Both the position numbers and the translations under genes were made by a program. The notes below the pieces were generated by a model that was given only the letters and a program-made list of their open reading frames with translations, ran no database searches and was not told where the DNA came from. Below are positions 7,958 to 15,513 of a DNA stretch of 59,957 nucleotides, piece by piece (position 1 is the first letter of the stretch; each line of letters starts with the position of its first letter). This DNA is from DATBLE01 sp963837265 (GTDB taxonomy: Bacteria > Actinomycetota > Thermoleophilia > Gaiellales > Gaiellaceae): positions 1-59,957 of the forward strand of contig CAWIMQ010000009.1 of the NCBI GenBank assembly GCA_963837265.1, given 5' to 3'.

Positions 7958-8738
7958 CTGGCTCACAACCTGCCGTCTCGCCGTCGACGACGTTCGTGCG
8001 GTGCTGGCGGCTCTTCCTGCCCGCTCCGACCGCGAGCCGGTCGTCGGCACCGGCAAGGGGGGCGACGACACCACCGCCGTCGACGCGGCTGTCGAGCGGG
8101 CGGTGGTCGAGCGGCTCGACCGGAACGGGAGCGGCTTCACCCTCGTCTCGGAGGAGCTCGGCGTCCGCGAGGGCGGTGACACGTGGGTGGTGCTCGACCC
8201 GATCGACGGGTCGATCAACGCGAAGCGGGGACTGCCGTTCTTCTCGCTGTCGGTGGCGGTAGCCGAGGGCGGGACGATGGACGACGTCGTCTTCGGCTAC
8301 GTCTACGACTTCGGCAGCGGTGAGGAGTGGACGGCCGAGCGGGGGGCCGGCGCACGACTGAACGGCGCGCCCCTCTCGGGTGAGCGGCCGAAGGAGCGGA
8401 TCGAGATCCTCGCCCTCGAGGCAACCCGCACCGACCTCGTCGCCCGGCACGCGCCGCCGCTCGTCGGGCTCGTCCACCGGCTGAGGATCTTCGGCTCGCT
8501 GGCGCTCTCGCTCTGCCACCTCGCGGACGGGCGGGTGGACGCGGTCTGCTCGCTGAAGCCGGCCCGGTCGGTGGACGTCGCCGCGGCGCAGCTCCTCGTT
8601 CGCGAGCGTGGGTACGCGATCGACCTTCCGGAGGCGCCGCCGTTCGGCGCCGCACCGCTCGACCTCGGGCAACGTTCACGTGTCGTCGCGGCGGGAACCG
8701 ACGAGCTCTGCCGGGCGCTCGCCGAGGCCCTGGCCTAG
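7950..8738 (+). CDS. inositol-monophosphatase-family phosphatase
   Basis: About 262 aa. It has the metal-binding core of the family: TLVSEELG (first Glu), then WVVLDPIDGSINAKRGLPFF (the DPxDG(T/S)xN motif), and near the C-terminus the short SVDVAAAQLLVRERG, which corresponds to the WDxAAG region. The Trp and Gly there are changed to Ser-Val and Ala, so substrate binding may differ. Substrates in the family range from inositol phosphate to PAP and fructose-1,6-bisphosphate. The TTG start at 7950 overlaps the stop of the SerK-like gene within TTGAGTGA; no other start fits the N-terminus. Confidence 0.82.
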   Translation: MSDWLTTCRLAVDDVRAVLAALPARSDREPVVGTGKGGDDTTAVDAAVERAVVERLDRNGSGFTLVSEELGVREGGDTWVVLDPIDGSINAKRGLPFFSLSVAVAEGGTMDDVVFGYVYDFGSGEEWTAERGAGARLNGAPLSGERPKERIEILALEATRTDLVARHAPPLVGLVHRLRIFGSLALSLCHLADGRVDAVCSLKPARSVDVAAAQLLVRERGYAIDLPEAPPFGAAPLDLGQRSRVVAAGTDELCRALAEALA

Positions 8739-8817
8739 CTGCTACCACGAGGTCCTGGTCGAGCATCAGCGGCTGATGCAAAACGGCGTTCGCGGAGCAC
8801 GGCGGGCACGAGATCGA

Positions 8818-9438
8818 TACACCCACTGGCGGGACGTCGTCTACGCACGCGCGCTGCCTGCCCCGCCGCCGGCTCGAGCACTACTCGACGCTGTTCCGGA
8901 CGGTCGCGGTGAACACGACGTCCCACCGGCTCCCGGCCGCGGCGGCGGTTGCGGGCTGGGTCGAGCAGACGCCCGGAGGCCTCGTGCTCGCGGTGAAGGC
9001 GAGCCGGTTCCTCACGCACGTGAAGCCCCTCACCTACCTCGACCGGGACGTCCGGCGCCTGTACGAGCGTCTCGATCCGCTCGTACGGGCGGCGAGGCTC
9101 GGACCGGTGCTCTGGCAGTTGCCGCCCCACTTCCACCGCAACGATGAAGGACTCGAGACCGCGCTCGCCCAGCTTCCGAGGGCCGCCATCGCTTCGAGTT
9201 CCGTCACCCGAGCTGGTTCGTGCCCCAGGTCTACGAGCTCATGCGCCGCCACGGCGCCGCGCTCGTGATCGCCGACCCGCCCGAGACCAGGCGGTTCCAG
9301 GCGTGCGAGCCGACCGCCGACTTCACCTTCCTGCGGTTCCATCACGGCGGCCGGGACGGCAGCTACCCGCACCGGCAGCTCGGCGTCTGGACGAGGCGAA
9401 TCGAGGAGTGGCGAGCACTCATCGACGTGTACGCCTAG
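8818..9438 (+). pseudogene. DUF72 (YecE-like) gene, broken by frameshifts
   Basis: Pieces of one DUF72 protein lie in two frames. The YTHWRDVVY piece is in frame 1 near 8818-8845. LPRRRLEHYSTLFRTVAVN through VLWQLPPHFHRND runs in frame 2 to ~9178. GRHRFEFRHPSWF through FTFLRFHHGGRDG is back in frame 1 from 9181 to the stop at 9438. At least two single-base shifts are therefore needed, near 8845-8860 and 9178-9181. The usual start (a GTSGW-type motif) is not recognisable and the C-terminal YFNND segment is missing. Two genuine frameshifts or assembly errors could both explain this; the degenerate N-terminus and missing C-terminus favour real decay. Confidence 0.75.
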
Positions 9439-9441
9439 CAT
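9436..9441 (+). promoter_or_regulatory. -10 box for the secreted protein gene (leaderless type)
   Basis: TAGCAT lies 7 nt before the GTG at 9449 and includes the TAG that ends the broken DUF72 frame. Confidence 0.45.
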
Positions 9442-9448
9442 TGTCAGG

Positions 9449-9844
9449 GTGAGGCTCCGGCTTGCCGCGCTGTGTCTCGCCGCGCTCGCTCTCCCCGGCG
9501 CCGCCGTCGGCGCGCCTGCGCCCCCCTTCAAGGCGACGCTGACGGCGTCCACCCACACGCCGAAGGTGAAGAGGAACTGGTTCTACGTCGTCAGCGTCAC
9601 CGACGGGCACGGCAAGCTCGTCAAGGCGACGGCCACGGTCCGGATCATGGATCCACTGGGCGGCGCGCACCCGGTCGAGTTCGGCTGTTGCAAGATCAAC
9701 GTCGTCGACCACGCGTTCACCGGCGTGTTCGGCGACGTGGTCATCTTCCCGCCGGAGGCGCAGGGCTTCAGGGTCAGCTTCCAGGTGATCGTCAAGGCGC
9801 TGGGGGCGAAGCGGGTGCTCACCTACTGGGTCAAGCCGAGATGA
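9449..9844 (+). CDS. exported protein of unknown function
   Basis: 131 aa with a clear Sec signal peptide: MRLRLAAL, a hydrophobic core, then PGAAVGAPA as a plausible cleavage region near residue 22. The mature part is a single beta-rich domain with an unusual adjacent Cys pair (EFGCCKINVVDH), and looks like an Ig- or FixH-type fold (weak inference). Its stop codon overlaps the start of an ABC ATPase gene as ATGA, so the two are coupled; it may be an accessory extracytoplasmic partner of that transporter. I do not recognise a named family. Confidence 0.7.
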   Translation: MRLRLAALCLAALALPGAAVGAPAPPFKATLTASTHTPKVKRNWFYVVSVTDGHGKLVKATATVRIMDPLGGAHPVEFGCCKINVVDHAFTGVFGDVVIFPPEAQGFRVSFQVIVKALGAKRVLTYWVKPR

Positions 9845-10560
9845 GCTCGCGCACCGGCGGCGCGGAGGTCGTCGTCGAGCGGGTCTCGCGGTCGTTCGAG
9901 AACGGCCGGATCGCGGCGCTGTCGGATGTCTCGCTCCGTGTCGAGCCGGGCGAGTTCGTCGCCGTCACCGGACCGTCCGGCTGTGGGAAGAGCACGCTGC
10001 TGAACCTGATCGGGGCTCTCGACCGGCCGACCTCCGGCGAGGTCACGGTCGGCGGGAAGCGCGTGGGCCTGCTCGACGGCGCGCGCTATCGCGGGAGCGT
10101 CGTCGGCTTCGTCTTCCAGTTCCACAACCTGATCCCGACGCTGACCGCGCTGGAGAACGTGCAGTTGCCGATGCTCGGCCACCGGCTGTCACGCGGCGAG
10201 CGCGTGGCCGCCGCGCGCGAGCTCCTCGACGAGGTCGGCCTCTCGCACCGCAGCTCTGCCTACCCGCCGACGTTGTCCGGCGGCGAGCGGCAGCGGGTCG
10301 CGATCGCCCGCGCGCTCGCGAACGAGCCGCGGCTCCTGCTCGCCGACGAGCCGACCGGCGCTCTCGACAGCGCGACCGGCGAGCAGATCGTCGAGCTCCT
10401 GGGCGGCGTGCGCGCCCAGCGGGGAACGACGATCCTGCTCGTCACGAACGACCCGGACGTCGCCGAGGCGGCGGACCGGATCCTGCGGATCCGCGACGGC
10501 CGGATCGAGGACGGCGGGCTTCTCGCGGACGCTCCCGCGGGAGGTCTGGAGACGCGTTGA
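9841..10560 (+). CDS. ABC transporter ATPase, MacB/LolD class
   Basis: 239 aa. Walker A GPSGCGKST (Lys50), Q-loop FVFQFHNLIPTLTALENV, signature LSGGERQRVAIARAL and Walker B LLLADEPTGALD are all present. The H-loop, normally VTHD, reads LLVTNDPDV, so the switch His is Asn. The ATG start overlaps the preceding secreted-protein gene by 4 nt. A matching FtsX/MacB-type permease lies immediately downstream but on the opposite strand, so the pair would have to be made from separate transcripts. The class exports lipids, peptides or macrolides; the substrate is unknown. Confidence 0.9.
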   Translation: MSSRTGGAEVVVERVSRSFENGRIAALSDVSLRVEPGEFVAVTGPSGCGKSTLLNLIGALDRPTSGEVTVGGKRVGLLDGARYRGSVVGFVFQFHNLIPTLTALENVQLPMLGHRLSRGERVAAARELLDEVGLSHRSSAYPPTLSGGERQRVAIARALANEPRLLLADEPTGALDSATGEQIVELLGGVRAQRGTTILLVTNDPDVAEAADRILRIRDGRIEDGGLLADAPAGGLETR

Positions 10561-10570
10561 GAGAGGTCTA

Positions 10571-10599
10571 CTAGCCTTTCGTCCGCAGGAGGAAAGGCT
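10571..10599. repeat. CTAGCC-type hairpin between convergent ABC genes
   Basis: Arms AGCCTTTC (10573-10580) and GAAAGGCT (10592-10599) flank an 11-nt loop containing GCAGGAG. The layout (CTAGCC, arm, purine-rich loop, arm, GGCT) mirrors the hairpins before the exoribonuclease, nuoM and nuoH, but no start codon follows. It lies 10 nt past the ATPase stop and 2 nt past the permease stop, so it may act as a terminator for both. Confidence 0.55.
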
Positions 10600-10601
10600 G
10601 T

Positions 10602-11708
10602 CTATTCCCGCTGGAGCGCCTCGATCGGCGTCAGGCTGATCGCCCGCCAGGCCGGGTAGAGGGCGCCGAGGAGGGCGACGCCGAGCGCGAACGCGAGGCC
10701 CCACGCGAAGACGCCGCCGGTGAAGTCGGCCTGCGTCAGGCTCGAGAGCGAGCTGTGCTCGGTGAAGAGGACGGCCGCGCCCCACCCGCCGAAGAGCCCG
10801 ATCGCCAGGCCGATCAGCCCGATCCCGAGCGCCTCGCTGACGATCAGCGCCGCGATCCGCGGCGACGTCCAGCCGACCGCGCGCATGATCCCGATCTCGC
10901 GGACCCGCTCGAAGACGGCCATCGCCATCGTGTTCGTCACCCCGATCCCGCCGATGATCAACGCGAGCAGCGAGAAGATCCAGCCGGCGCTCACGATCAG
11001 GCGGCTGGACGTGTCGATCTTCACCGCCTGCCCGGGCTCGGTCACGGCGCTGATCCCCGGGAACCGCTGCTCGAGCCGCTTCGCGACCGCGTTCGGCGTC
11101 TCGCCGGGCTTCACGATCACCCCCAACGTGGTCACCTCGTGCGGCCGCTGCGCGACTGCCTGCACCGTCGGCAGCGGCAGGACGACGCTGCGGTCGACGA
11201 AGAGGTTGCCGCTGTGGAACGTGCCCACGACCGGGAAGGTGCGCCCGGCGACGCGGACGGTGCCGCCGACACGGAGGTGGTAGATCCGGGCCGCGCCGTC
11301 GCCGACGAGCGCCTCGGCACCGGTCGGCCGGCTGCCAGAGAGGATCACGAGCCGCTGCTCCGGGAACTCGCTGGGCACGTAGCCGAGGAGGAGGGAGGAG
11401 TCGCTGTGCTCGACCGCGCCGACGAGCAGGAAGATCCGGGCGACCCGGGCGACCCCCTGTGTCGAGCGGACCTTGGCGGCGAGGCTCTCCGGGAGCAGCG
11501 ACCGGGTGAGGTCGGCCGCGCCGGTCTGGAACAGCCCGAAGTCCGACCGGCCGACATGGATCAGCTCGGCGGCCGTGTTCTTCACTCCGTTGGTGATCGA
11601 GAGCAGCGCGACGATCAGGCCGACGCCGATCGCGACGCCGGCGACGGTGAGGGTGGTGCGCACCTTCCGGCGCAGGAGGTTCTTCAGCACGAGACCCGCC
11701 CAGGTCAC
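10602..11708 (-). CDS. ABC transporter permease, MacB/FtsX class
   Basis: 368 aa. An N-terminal TM helix with the KNLLRRKVRTTLTVAGVAIGV signature is followed by an extracytoplasmic domain (residues ~50-230) and three TM helices with the FtsX motif (TNTMAMAVFERVREIGIMRAVG). It ends LYPAWRAISLTPIEALQRE, a typical MacB terminus. The GTG at 11708 is preferred because GAGAGGA sits 7 nt upstream; GTG 11714 has no room for a ribosome site. It very likely pairs with the convergent ATPase at 9841. Confidence 0.88.
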   Translation of the reverse strand: MTWAGLVLKNLLRRKVRTTLTVAGVAIGVGLIVALLSITNGVKNTAAELIHVGRSDFGLFQTGAADLTRSLLPESLAAKVRSTQGVARVARIFLLVGAVEHSDSSLLLGYVPSEFPEQRLVILSGSRPTGAEALVGDGAARIYHLRVGGTVRVAGRTFPVVGTFHSGNLFVDRSVVLPLPTVQAVAQRPHEVTTLGVIVKPGETPNAVAKRLEQRFPGISAVTEPGQAVKIDTSSRLIVSAGWIFSLLALIIGGIGVTNTMAMAVFERVREIGIMRAVGWTSPRIAALIVSEALGIGLIGLAIGLFGGWGAAVLFTEHSSLSSLTQADFTGGVFAWGLAFALGVALLGALYPAWRAISLTPIEALQRE

Positions 11709-11784
11709 CTGCACATCCTCTCGCACGCGATCGCCTGCGACCACGCTACCGGGCAAGCGAAACGGCCGCGTCCCTTCGGGCGGT

Positions 11785-11858
11785 GTCCCAGGGACAGTCC
11801 CTGAAACAGGGGCGTGACGTGTTCTCCACAGCCGTCGCCGAGGGACTGTCCCTGGGAC
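11785..11858. repeat. paired inverted REP-like element with 18-bp perfect arms
   Basis: GTCCCAGGGACAGTCCCT at 11785-11802 is matched by its exact reverse complement at 11841-11858, with 38 bp between. Each arm is itself near-palindromic around GGGACAGTCCC, and a small CCCTG-AAA-CAGGG hairpin sits inside. This resembles the GGGAC-type REP/BIME elements linked in other bacteria to RAYT transposases; no such transposase is in the window. It fills the intergenic space between the divergent permease and Mrp genes. Confidence 0.75.
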
Positions 11859-11909
11859 GTGGCCGGCTCGGCTCTGTCCCTCTGGTGCGGGGCGGCGGGT
11901 CGCATGGGC

Positions 11910-11915
11910 TAGGCT
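11910..11915 (+). promoter_or_regulatory. -10 box for the Mrp gene (leaderless type)
   Basis: TAGGCT ends 6 nt before the GTG start at 11922; the same hexamer is used before the nicotinamidase-like gene and the zinc-ribbon gene at 50486. Confidence 0.5.
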
Positions 11916-11921
11916 CAGACC

Positions 11922-12986
11922 GTGAGTCCCTCCCGCGACGAGATCCTGAAGGCGCTCGAGAACGTGATCGACCCCGAGCTCCGCCGGCCGGTGACCGAGC
12001 TCGACATGGTCCGCGAGATCGCGATCGACGGGGGCGACGTGTCGGTGACGATCGCGCTCACCGTCGCCGGGTGCCCGCTCCGCGCGAGCTTCCAGGACCA
12101 GGTCGTCGAGCACGTCGGGAAGGTCGCCGGCGTCGAGCGCGTCCGGCTCGGCTTCGACGTGATGAGCCCGGAGGAGAAGGCCGCCCTGTCCGCGAAGCTG
12201 CGCGGCGGCGTGGCCGAGCGCAGCAAGGGGATCTCGGTCGACCGGACGACGCGGGTGCTGGCGGTCGCGAGCGGCAAGGGCGGCGTCGGCAAGTCGTCGC
12301 TGACCGTGAACCTCGCAGCCGCGTTCTCGCGTCTCGGCCACAGGACCGGCGTGCTGGACGCCGACATCTACGGGCACTCGATCCCGCACATGCTCGGAAT
12401 CACCCAGCGCCCCGTGGTGGTCGACGAGATGATCGTCCCGCCGGTGAAGGACGACCTGAAGCTGATGTCGATCGGCTTCTTCCTCGAGGACAACTCTCCG
12501 GTGATGTGGCGCGGCCCGATGCTCCACCGCGCGCTCGAGCAGTTCCTCTCGGACGTGCACTGGGGCGAGCTCGATCTCCTCCTCGTCGACATGCCTCCCG
12601 GCACCGGCGACGTCTCGATCTCGCTCGGCCAGCTCCTGCCGCGCGCAGAGGCGGTGATCGTGACCACGCCGCAGCCTCTCGCCCAGGAGGTCGCCGCCCG
12701 CGCGGCGATCATGGCCCAGAAGACGAACATGCGCCTGATCGGCGTGATCGAGAACATGACCTCCGACGTGTTCGGCACGGGCGGCGGGGACCGGCTGGCG
12801 GGACAGCTCGGCGTGCCCTTGCTCGGCCGCGTCCCGCTCGACGCGCGCCTCCGGGAGTGCGGAGACGAGGGCGAGCCGCTCGTCTGGGCGGAGCCCGGCT
12901 CGGCGACAGCGAAGACGATCGTCGACATCGCCGAGGCGATCCACGCCGGCAGGCAGACGTTCAGGCCGCTGCCGGTGCTGAGCTGA
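11922..12986 (+). CDS. Mrp/NBP35-family P-loop ATPase (Fe-S carrier homologue)
   Basis: 354 aa. An N-terminal MIP18/DUF59 domain (residues 1-~85, ALENVIDPELRRPVTELDMV) is fused to a ParA-like P-loop domain with the deviant Walker A SGKGGVGKSS, ADIYGHSIPHMLG and VDMPPGTGDVSISLGQ. Members carry and deliver Fe-S clusters. The CxxC pair that usually binds the bridging cluster after GVIENM is absent: here it reads ENMTSDVFGTGGG. The DUF59 Cys (VAGCPLR) is kept. Cluster binding may differ or be lost. It overlaps the next gene by 4 nt. Confidence 0.88.
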   Translation: MSPSRDEILKALENVIDPELRRPVTELDMVREIAIDGGDVSVTIALTVAGCPLRASFQDQVVEHVGKVAGVERVRLGFDVMSPEEKAALSAKLRGGVAERSKGISVDRTTRVLAVASGKGGVGKSSLTVNLAAAFSRLGHRTGVLDADIYGHSIPHMLGITQRPVVVDEMIVPPVKDDLKLMSIGFFLEDNSPVMWRGPMLHRALEQFLSDVHWGELDLLLVDMPPGTGDVSISLGQLLPRAEAVIVTTPQPLAQEVAARAAIMAQKTNMRLIGVIENMTSDVFGTGGGDRLAGQLGVPLLGRVPLDARLRECGDEGEPLVWAEPGSATAKTIVDIAEAIHAGRQTFRPLPVLS

Positions 12987-13717
12987 GCGAGCCGCTCGAG
13001 CGGCTGCGGGCGCTCGGCTTCTCCGAGCCCGACGCATCGACGCTCGCCGACCACTTCCTCGACGCCGAGCGGCGTGGGAAGACGGGCCACGGTCTCGCCC
13101 GGATCGACTGGCTGGCGACGCTGCCGGGCCTGGACCCGGCGGCACGGCCGAGACTCGAGGTGGAGCATCCCGGCTTCGAGCAGTGGAGCGGCAACGGAGC
13201 AGTCGGGTACCTGACGCTGGCGGCGATCTGCGAGCGGATCGTCGCTCGGCCTCCCCGGCCGGCGAGGGTGATCGTCGCGCGCGACACCTTCCCCACCGGC
13301 ATGCTCGGCTACTGGGTGCGGTGGATCGCCGCCGAGGCCGGTTGCGTGGCGATCCTCACGGCCACCTCGCCGCCGCGTCTCGCCCACCCCGACGGCGGTC
13401 CCCCGCTCGTCGGGACGACGCCGCTCGCGATCGGCATCCCGGACCCCGGCGGCGACCCGGTCGTCGCCGACGTGTCGATGGGGAAGGCGACCCACGGCGA
13501 CGTGATCGCCGGCCTCGCGCGCCAGGAGGACCTGGTGCCGTTCGGCGGCGAGCAGGCGCACAAGGCGTTCGCGCTGGCACTCGGGCTCCAGCTCGCCGTC
13601 GAGTCGTGCGTCGCGCCGGGCTACGGCGCGTTGCTGGTCGTGATCGCGCCCGGGACGTCGACCGTGTCGGAGCTACGAGCCCGTGCCGCCGGCGTCCGCC
13701 TGCCCGGCGATCGCTGA
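12983..13717 (+). CDS. short malate/L-lactate dehydrogenase-family protein, probable CTG start
   Basis: The frame resembles the Ldh/YlbC NAD(P)-dependent family. It has the N-terminal helix LRALGFSEPDASTLADHFLDAERRG, the GHGLAR motif equivalent to the catalytic SHG, and PLVGTTPLAIGIP matching the LGTNPIA loop. At 244 aa it is about 100 residues shorter than usual; the NHFG region is changed to FPTGMLGYW and the C-terminal part is abbreviated, so activity is uncertain. No ATG, GTG or TTG lies near the needed N-terminus; CTG at 12983, overlapping the Mrp stop as CTGA, is the only plausible start. Its 3' end overlaps the convergent cupin gene by 45 nt. Confidence 0.72.
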   Translation: MSEPLERLRALGFSEPDASTLADHFLDAERRGKTGHGLARIDWLATLPGLDPAARPRLEVEHPGFEQWSGNGAVGYLTLAAICERIVARPPRPARVIVARDTFPTGMLGYWVRWIAAEAGCVAILTATSPPRLAHPDGGPPLVGTTPLAIGIPDPGGDPVVADVSMGKATHGDVIAGLARQEDLVPFGGEQAHKAFALALGLQLAVESCVAPGYGALLVVIAPGTSTVSELRARAAGVRLPGDR

Positions 13718-14323
13718 CACGCGCGGGTCGTCGCGGACGGGGTCGAGGTCGGAGTCCCGGGCGGCGGCTTCCGCGACGCGCTCGGGGCTGAGCTCGTGCG
13801 CGCGCCGGAGGGCGGCGATCCCGGCCTCCCGGTCGCCGTAGCGCACCTCGAAGCACGCGGCGTTGAAATGGCCCTGCCACTCGTCCGGCCGCCGCTCGAT
13901 CGCCCCGCCGATCATCGCGCGCGCCTTCTCCGTCTCGCCCTGCTCGGCGTAGGAGAACGCGGCGAAGATGTCCTCCCAGGGCGAGGGCTCGAAGACGGCG
14001 CCGGGCTTGGCGCCGACCGCGAGCACCGCGGTTCCGTCCTCGGCGGCGATCGCGCCGCGCCTCGTCCCCGGACGCGCGAAGACGATCGTTCCCGCCGGCG
14101 CATCCACCTCGTCGCCGCCGAGCGTGAAGGTCGCCCGGCCGCGGAGGACGACGTACATCTCCTCGTGCCCGTCCTGCTCCGAGTGCTCCTCGACCACCCG
14201 CTGCCCGGCCCTCGCCGTGTACGCGTTCGTCCCGAACGCGCTGATGCCGAGCCGGCGCCGGATCGGCCGCCAGACGAACTCGCCGCCCGAGATCGGCAGC
14301 TCCTCCAGCTCGTCCAGGTGCAC
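13673..14323 (-). CDS. cupin-domain protein with TPR-like C-terminus
   Basis: 216 aa. Residues ~35-110 form a single cupin barrel; the first motif is seen as EHSEQDGHEEMYVVLRGRATFTLGG and the second as PAGTIVFARPGTRRG. The first His/Glu set could bind metal, but the second-motif His is replaced. The last ~90 residues are helical with an Ala-rich, TPR-like pattern (GHFNAACFEVRYGDREAGIAALRRA) ending in a DPRVSAI tail typical of tetratricopeptide proteins. The role is unknown; a small-molecule sensor or isomerase is possible. GTG start at 14323. Confidence 0.75.
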   Translation of the reverse strand: MHLDELEELPISGGEFVWRPIRRRLGISAFGTNAYTARAGQRVVEEHSEQDGHEEMYVVLRGRATFTLGGDEVDAPAGTIVFARPGTRRGAIAAEDGTAVLAVGAKPGAVFEPSPWEDIFAAFSYAEQGETEKARAMIGGAIERRPDEWQGHFNAACFEVRYGDREAGIAALRRAHELSPERVAEAAARDSDLDPVRDDPRVSAIAGQADAGGTGS

Positions 14324-14397
14324 GATCTCGTACCCGTCGCCGACGCTTCGGCGTCACGACATCGCCTCGATTTCGCCTTTGCCCTCGGCTTCGTCTC

Positions 14398-15243
14398 TCA
14401 TCGAGCCTCCCTCAGCGTTTGCAGGACGACGGGATCGATGCGCGCGATCCCGTCCACCCGCTCTTCCAGGTTCTCGCTGCCGGACCAACGTGCGAACGCG
14501 TCCGCCAATTCCCCTTCGTAGCCGAGGCGGGCCAGGTGCTCCGCGACCTCGGCGGCCAGCTCCTCGTCCACGTCGACCCACTCGTCGCGAGGCGTTCGTC
14601 CGAAGAGGGTCTGGTGGATGCCGTGGATGCGGCGCAGCTCCTCGAGCGGACGGGGATGGTCGTCGACGCGCAGGTCGACGAGCGCGTCCGAGAGCCCCGC
14701 GTAGCCGCCGCCCTTCTCGACGACGAGGAGGGCGGCCGACTGCTGTCCCCGCCGGTCGCCGCCGGCGGCCTGGGCGGCGTCGAGGCAGTCGAGCAGCCGC
14801 TCGGCCAGCGGGCGCGCGGCAGTCGCCTCGAAGGTCTCCGCGAGCGCGTCGACCGTCGCGCCCGAGACGAGGATGTTTCCCTGGGCCGCGTAGCAGCGCC
14901 CGGTGCGGCCGCCCGCCCAGGCGTGGCAACCGGCACCGGTGAAGCTCGCCGAGCGGCCCTGGGCGTCGACGACCCCCAGCTGGCGCTGGTCGCGACCCTC
15001 GTCGGATGCGGTGAGGCGCGAGACGGTCTCCTCGGCGGAGAGCCCCTCGCCGAGCAGCCGCAGCCCGTCCGGGCCGTAGCTCGGGTTCGCGTAGGACTGG
15101 GTGGCGACCGCACCCCGTTCCGCCTCCGCCCACGGCACGACCGAGCCGACGGCCAGGAACCTGGACTGCGTCGCGACCCCCCAGTGGCCCGCGCCCAGGT
15201 CGCACGCGACGATCGAGTACGTCGCGACGACCGGCTCAACCAT
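14398..15243 (-). CDS. DUF1028 family protein (Ntn-hydrolase-like)
   Basis: 281 aa. The N-terminus ATYSIVACDLGAGHWGVATQS is the DUF1028 start, and AVATQSYANPSYGPDGL, TGAGCHAWAGG and YAAQGNILVS are its other conserved blocks. The fold is related to Ntn hydrolases such as the proteasome beta subunit. A C-terminal extension (residues ~210-281), similar to the peptidoglycan-binding-like tail in some members, follows. Function is not established for the family. The ATG start overlaps the upstream 91-aa gene by 8 nt, placing it last in a three-gene unit with a metallo-hydrolase. Confidence 0.82.
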   Translation of the reverse strand: MVEPVVATYSIVACDLGAGHWGVATQSRFLAVGSVVPWAEAERGAVATQSYANPSYGPDGLRLLGEGLSAEETVSRLTASDEGRDQRQLGVVDAQGRSASFTGAGCHAWAGGRTGRCYAAQGNILVSGATVDALAETFEATAARPLAERLLDCLDAAQAAGGDRRGQQSAALLVVEKGGGYAGLSDALVDLRVDDHPRPLEELRRIHGIHQTLFGRTPRDEWVDVDEELAAEVAEHLARLGYEGELADAFARWSGSENLEERVDGIARIDPVVLQTLREAR

Positions 15244-15511
15244 AGGTGAGAGCAGTCAGGTCGAGGTCGAGCAGGTCGCGACGGTCGGGCGGGACGAGGA
15301 CGCAGGCGACTTCGGGGTGAGCCAGCGCCTCGATCACCGTCTCGGGCGTCGAGGCGCGGGCGACGACGGGCCGGCCGGCGGCGTGCGCGGCCCGGATGCC
15401 GTCGGGCTCGGCCAGCTCGAGCCAGAGGACGTCGTCCGGCAGCTCGAGCTCGCCCTCGACCGCGATCTCCGGGACGCGGGTGCCGGTGGCGCCGAGCCAG
15501 CGCTCTCGCAT
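15236..15511 (-). CDS. 91-aa protein of unknown function in a hydrolase operon
   Basis: A short frame between the metallo-hydrolase (2-nt gap) and DUF1028 (8-nt overlap) genes. The protein is acidic with an alternating pattern: VPEIAVEGELELPDDVLWLEL, an ARASTPETVIEALAHPEV helix and CVLVPPDRRDLLDLDL. It looks like a small Rossmann-like alpha/beta domain and has no TM segment or signal. I do not recognise a family. Tight packing between two clear genes argues that it is real. Confidence 0.65.
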   Translation of the reverse strand: MRERWLGATGTRVPEIAVEGELELPDDVLWLELAEPDGIRAAHAAGRPVVARASTPETVIEALAHPEVACVLVPPDRRDLLDLDLTALTYG

Positions 15512-15513
15512 CG

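Noticed and set aside
10602..13145. 847-codon minus-strand frame extending the ABC permease
   Set aside because: The upstream half crosses the REP element and the Mrp gene on the other strand; FtsX similarity begins at the GTG at 11708.
14330..14350. GACGC-TTCG-GCGTC hairpin between the cupin and DUF1028 genes as another member of the leader family
   Set aside because: In the gene direction the loop is CGAA, and it lacks the CTAGCC flank and ribosome-site hairpin.
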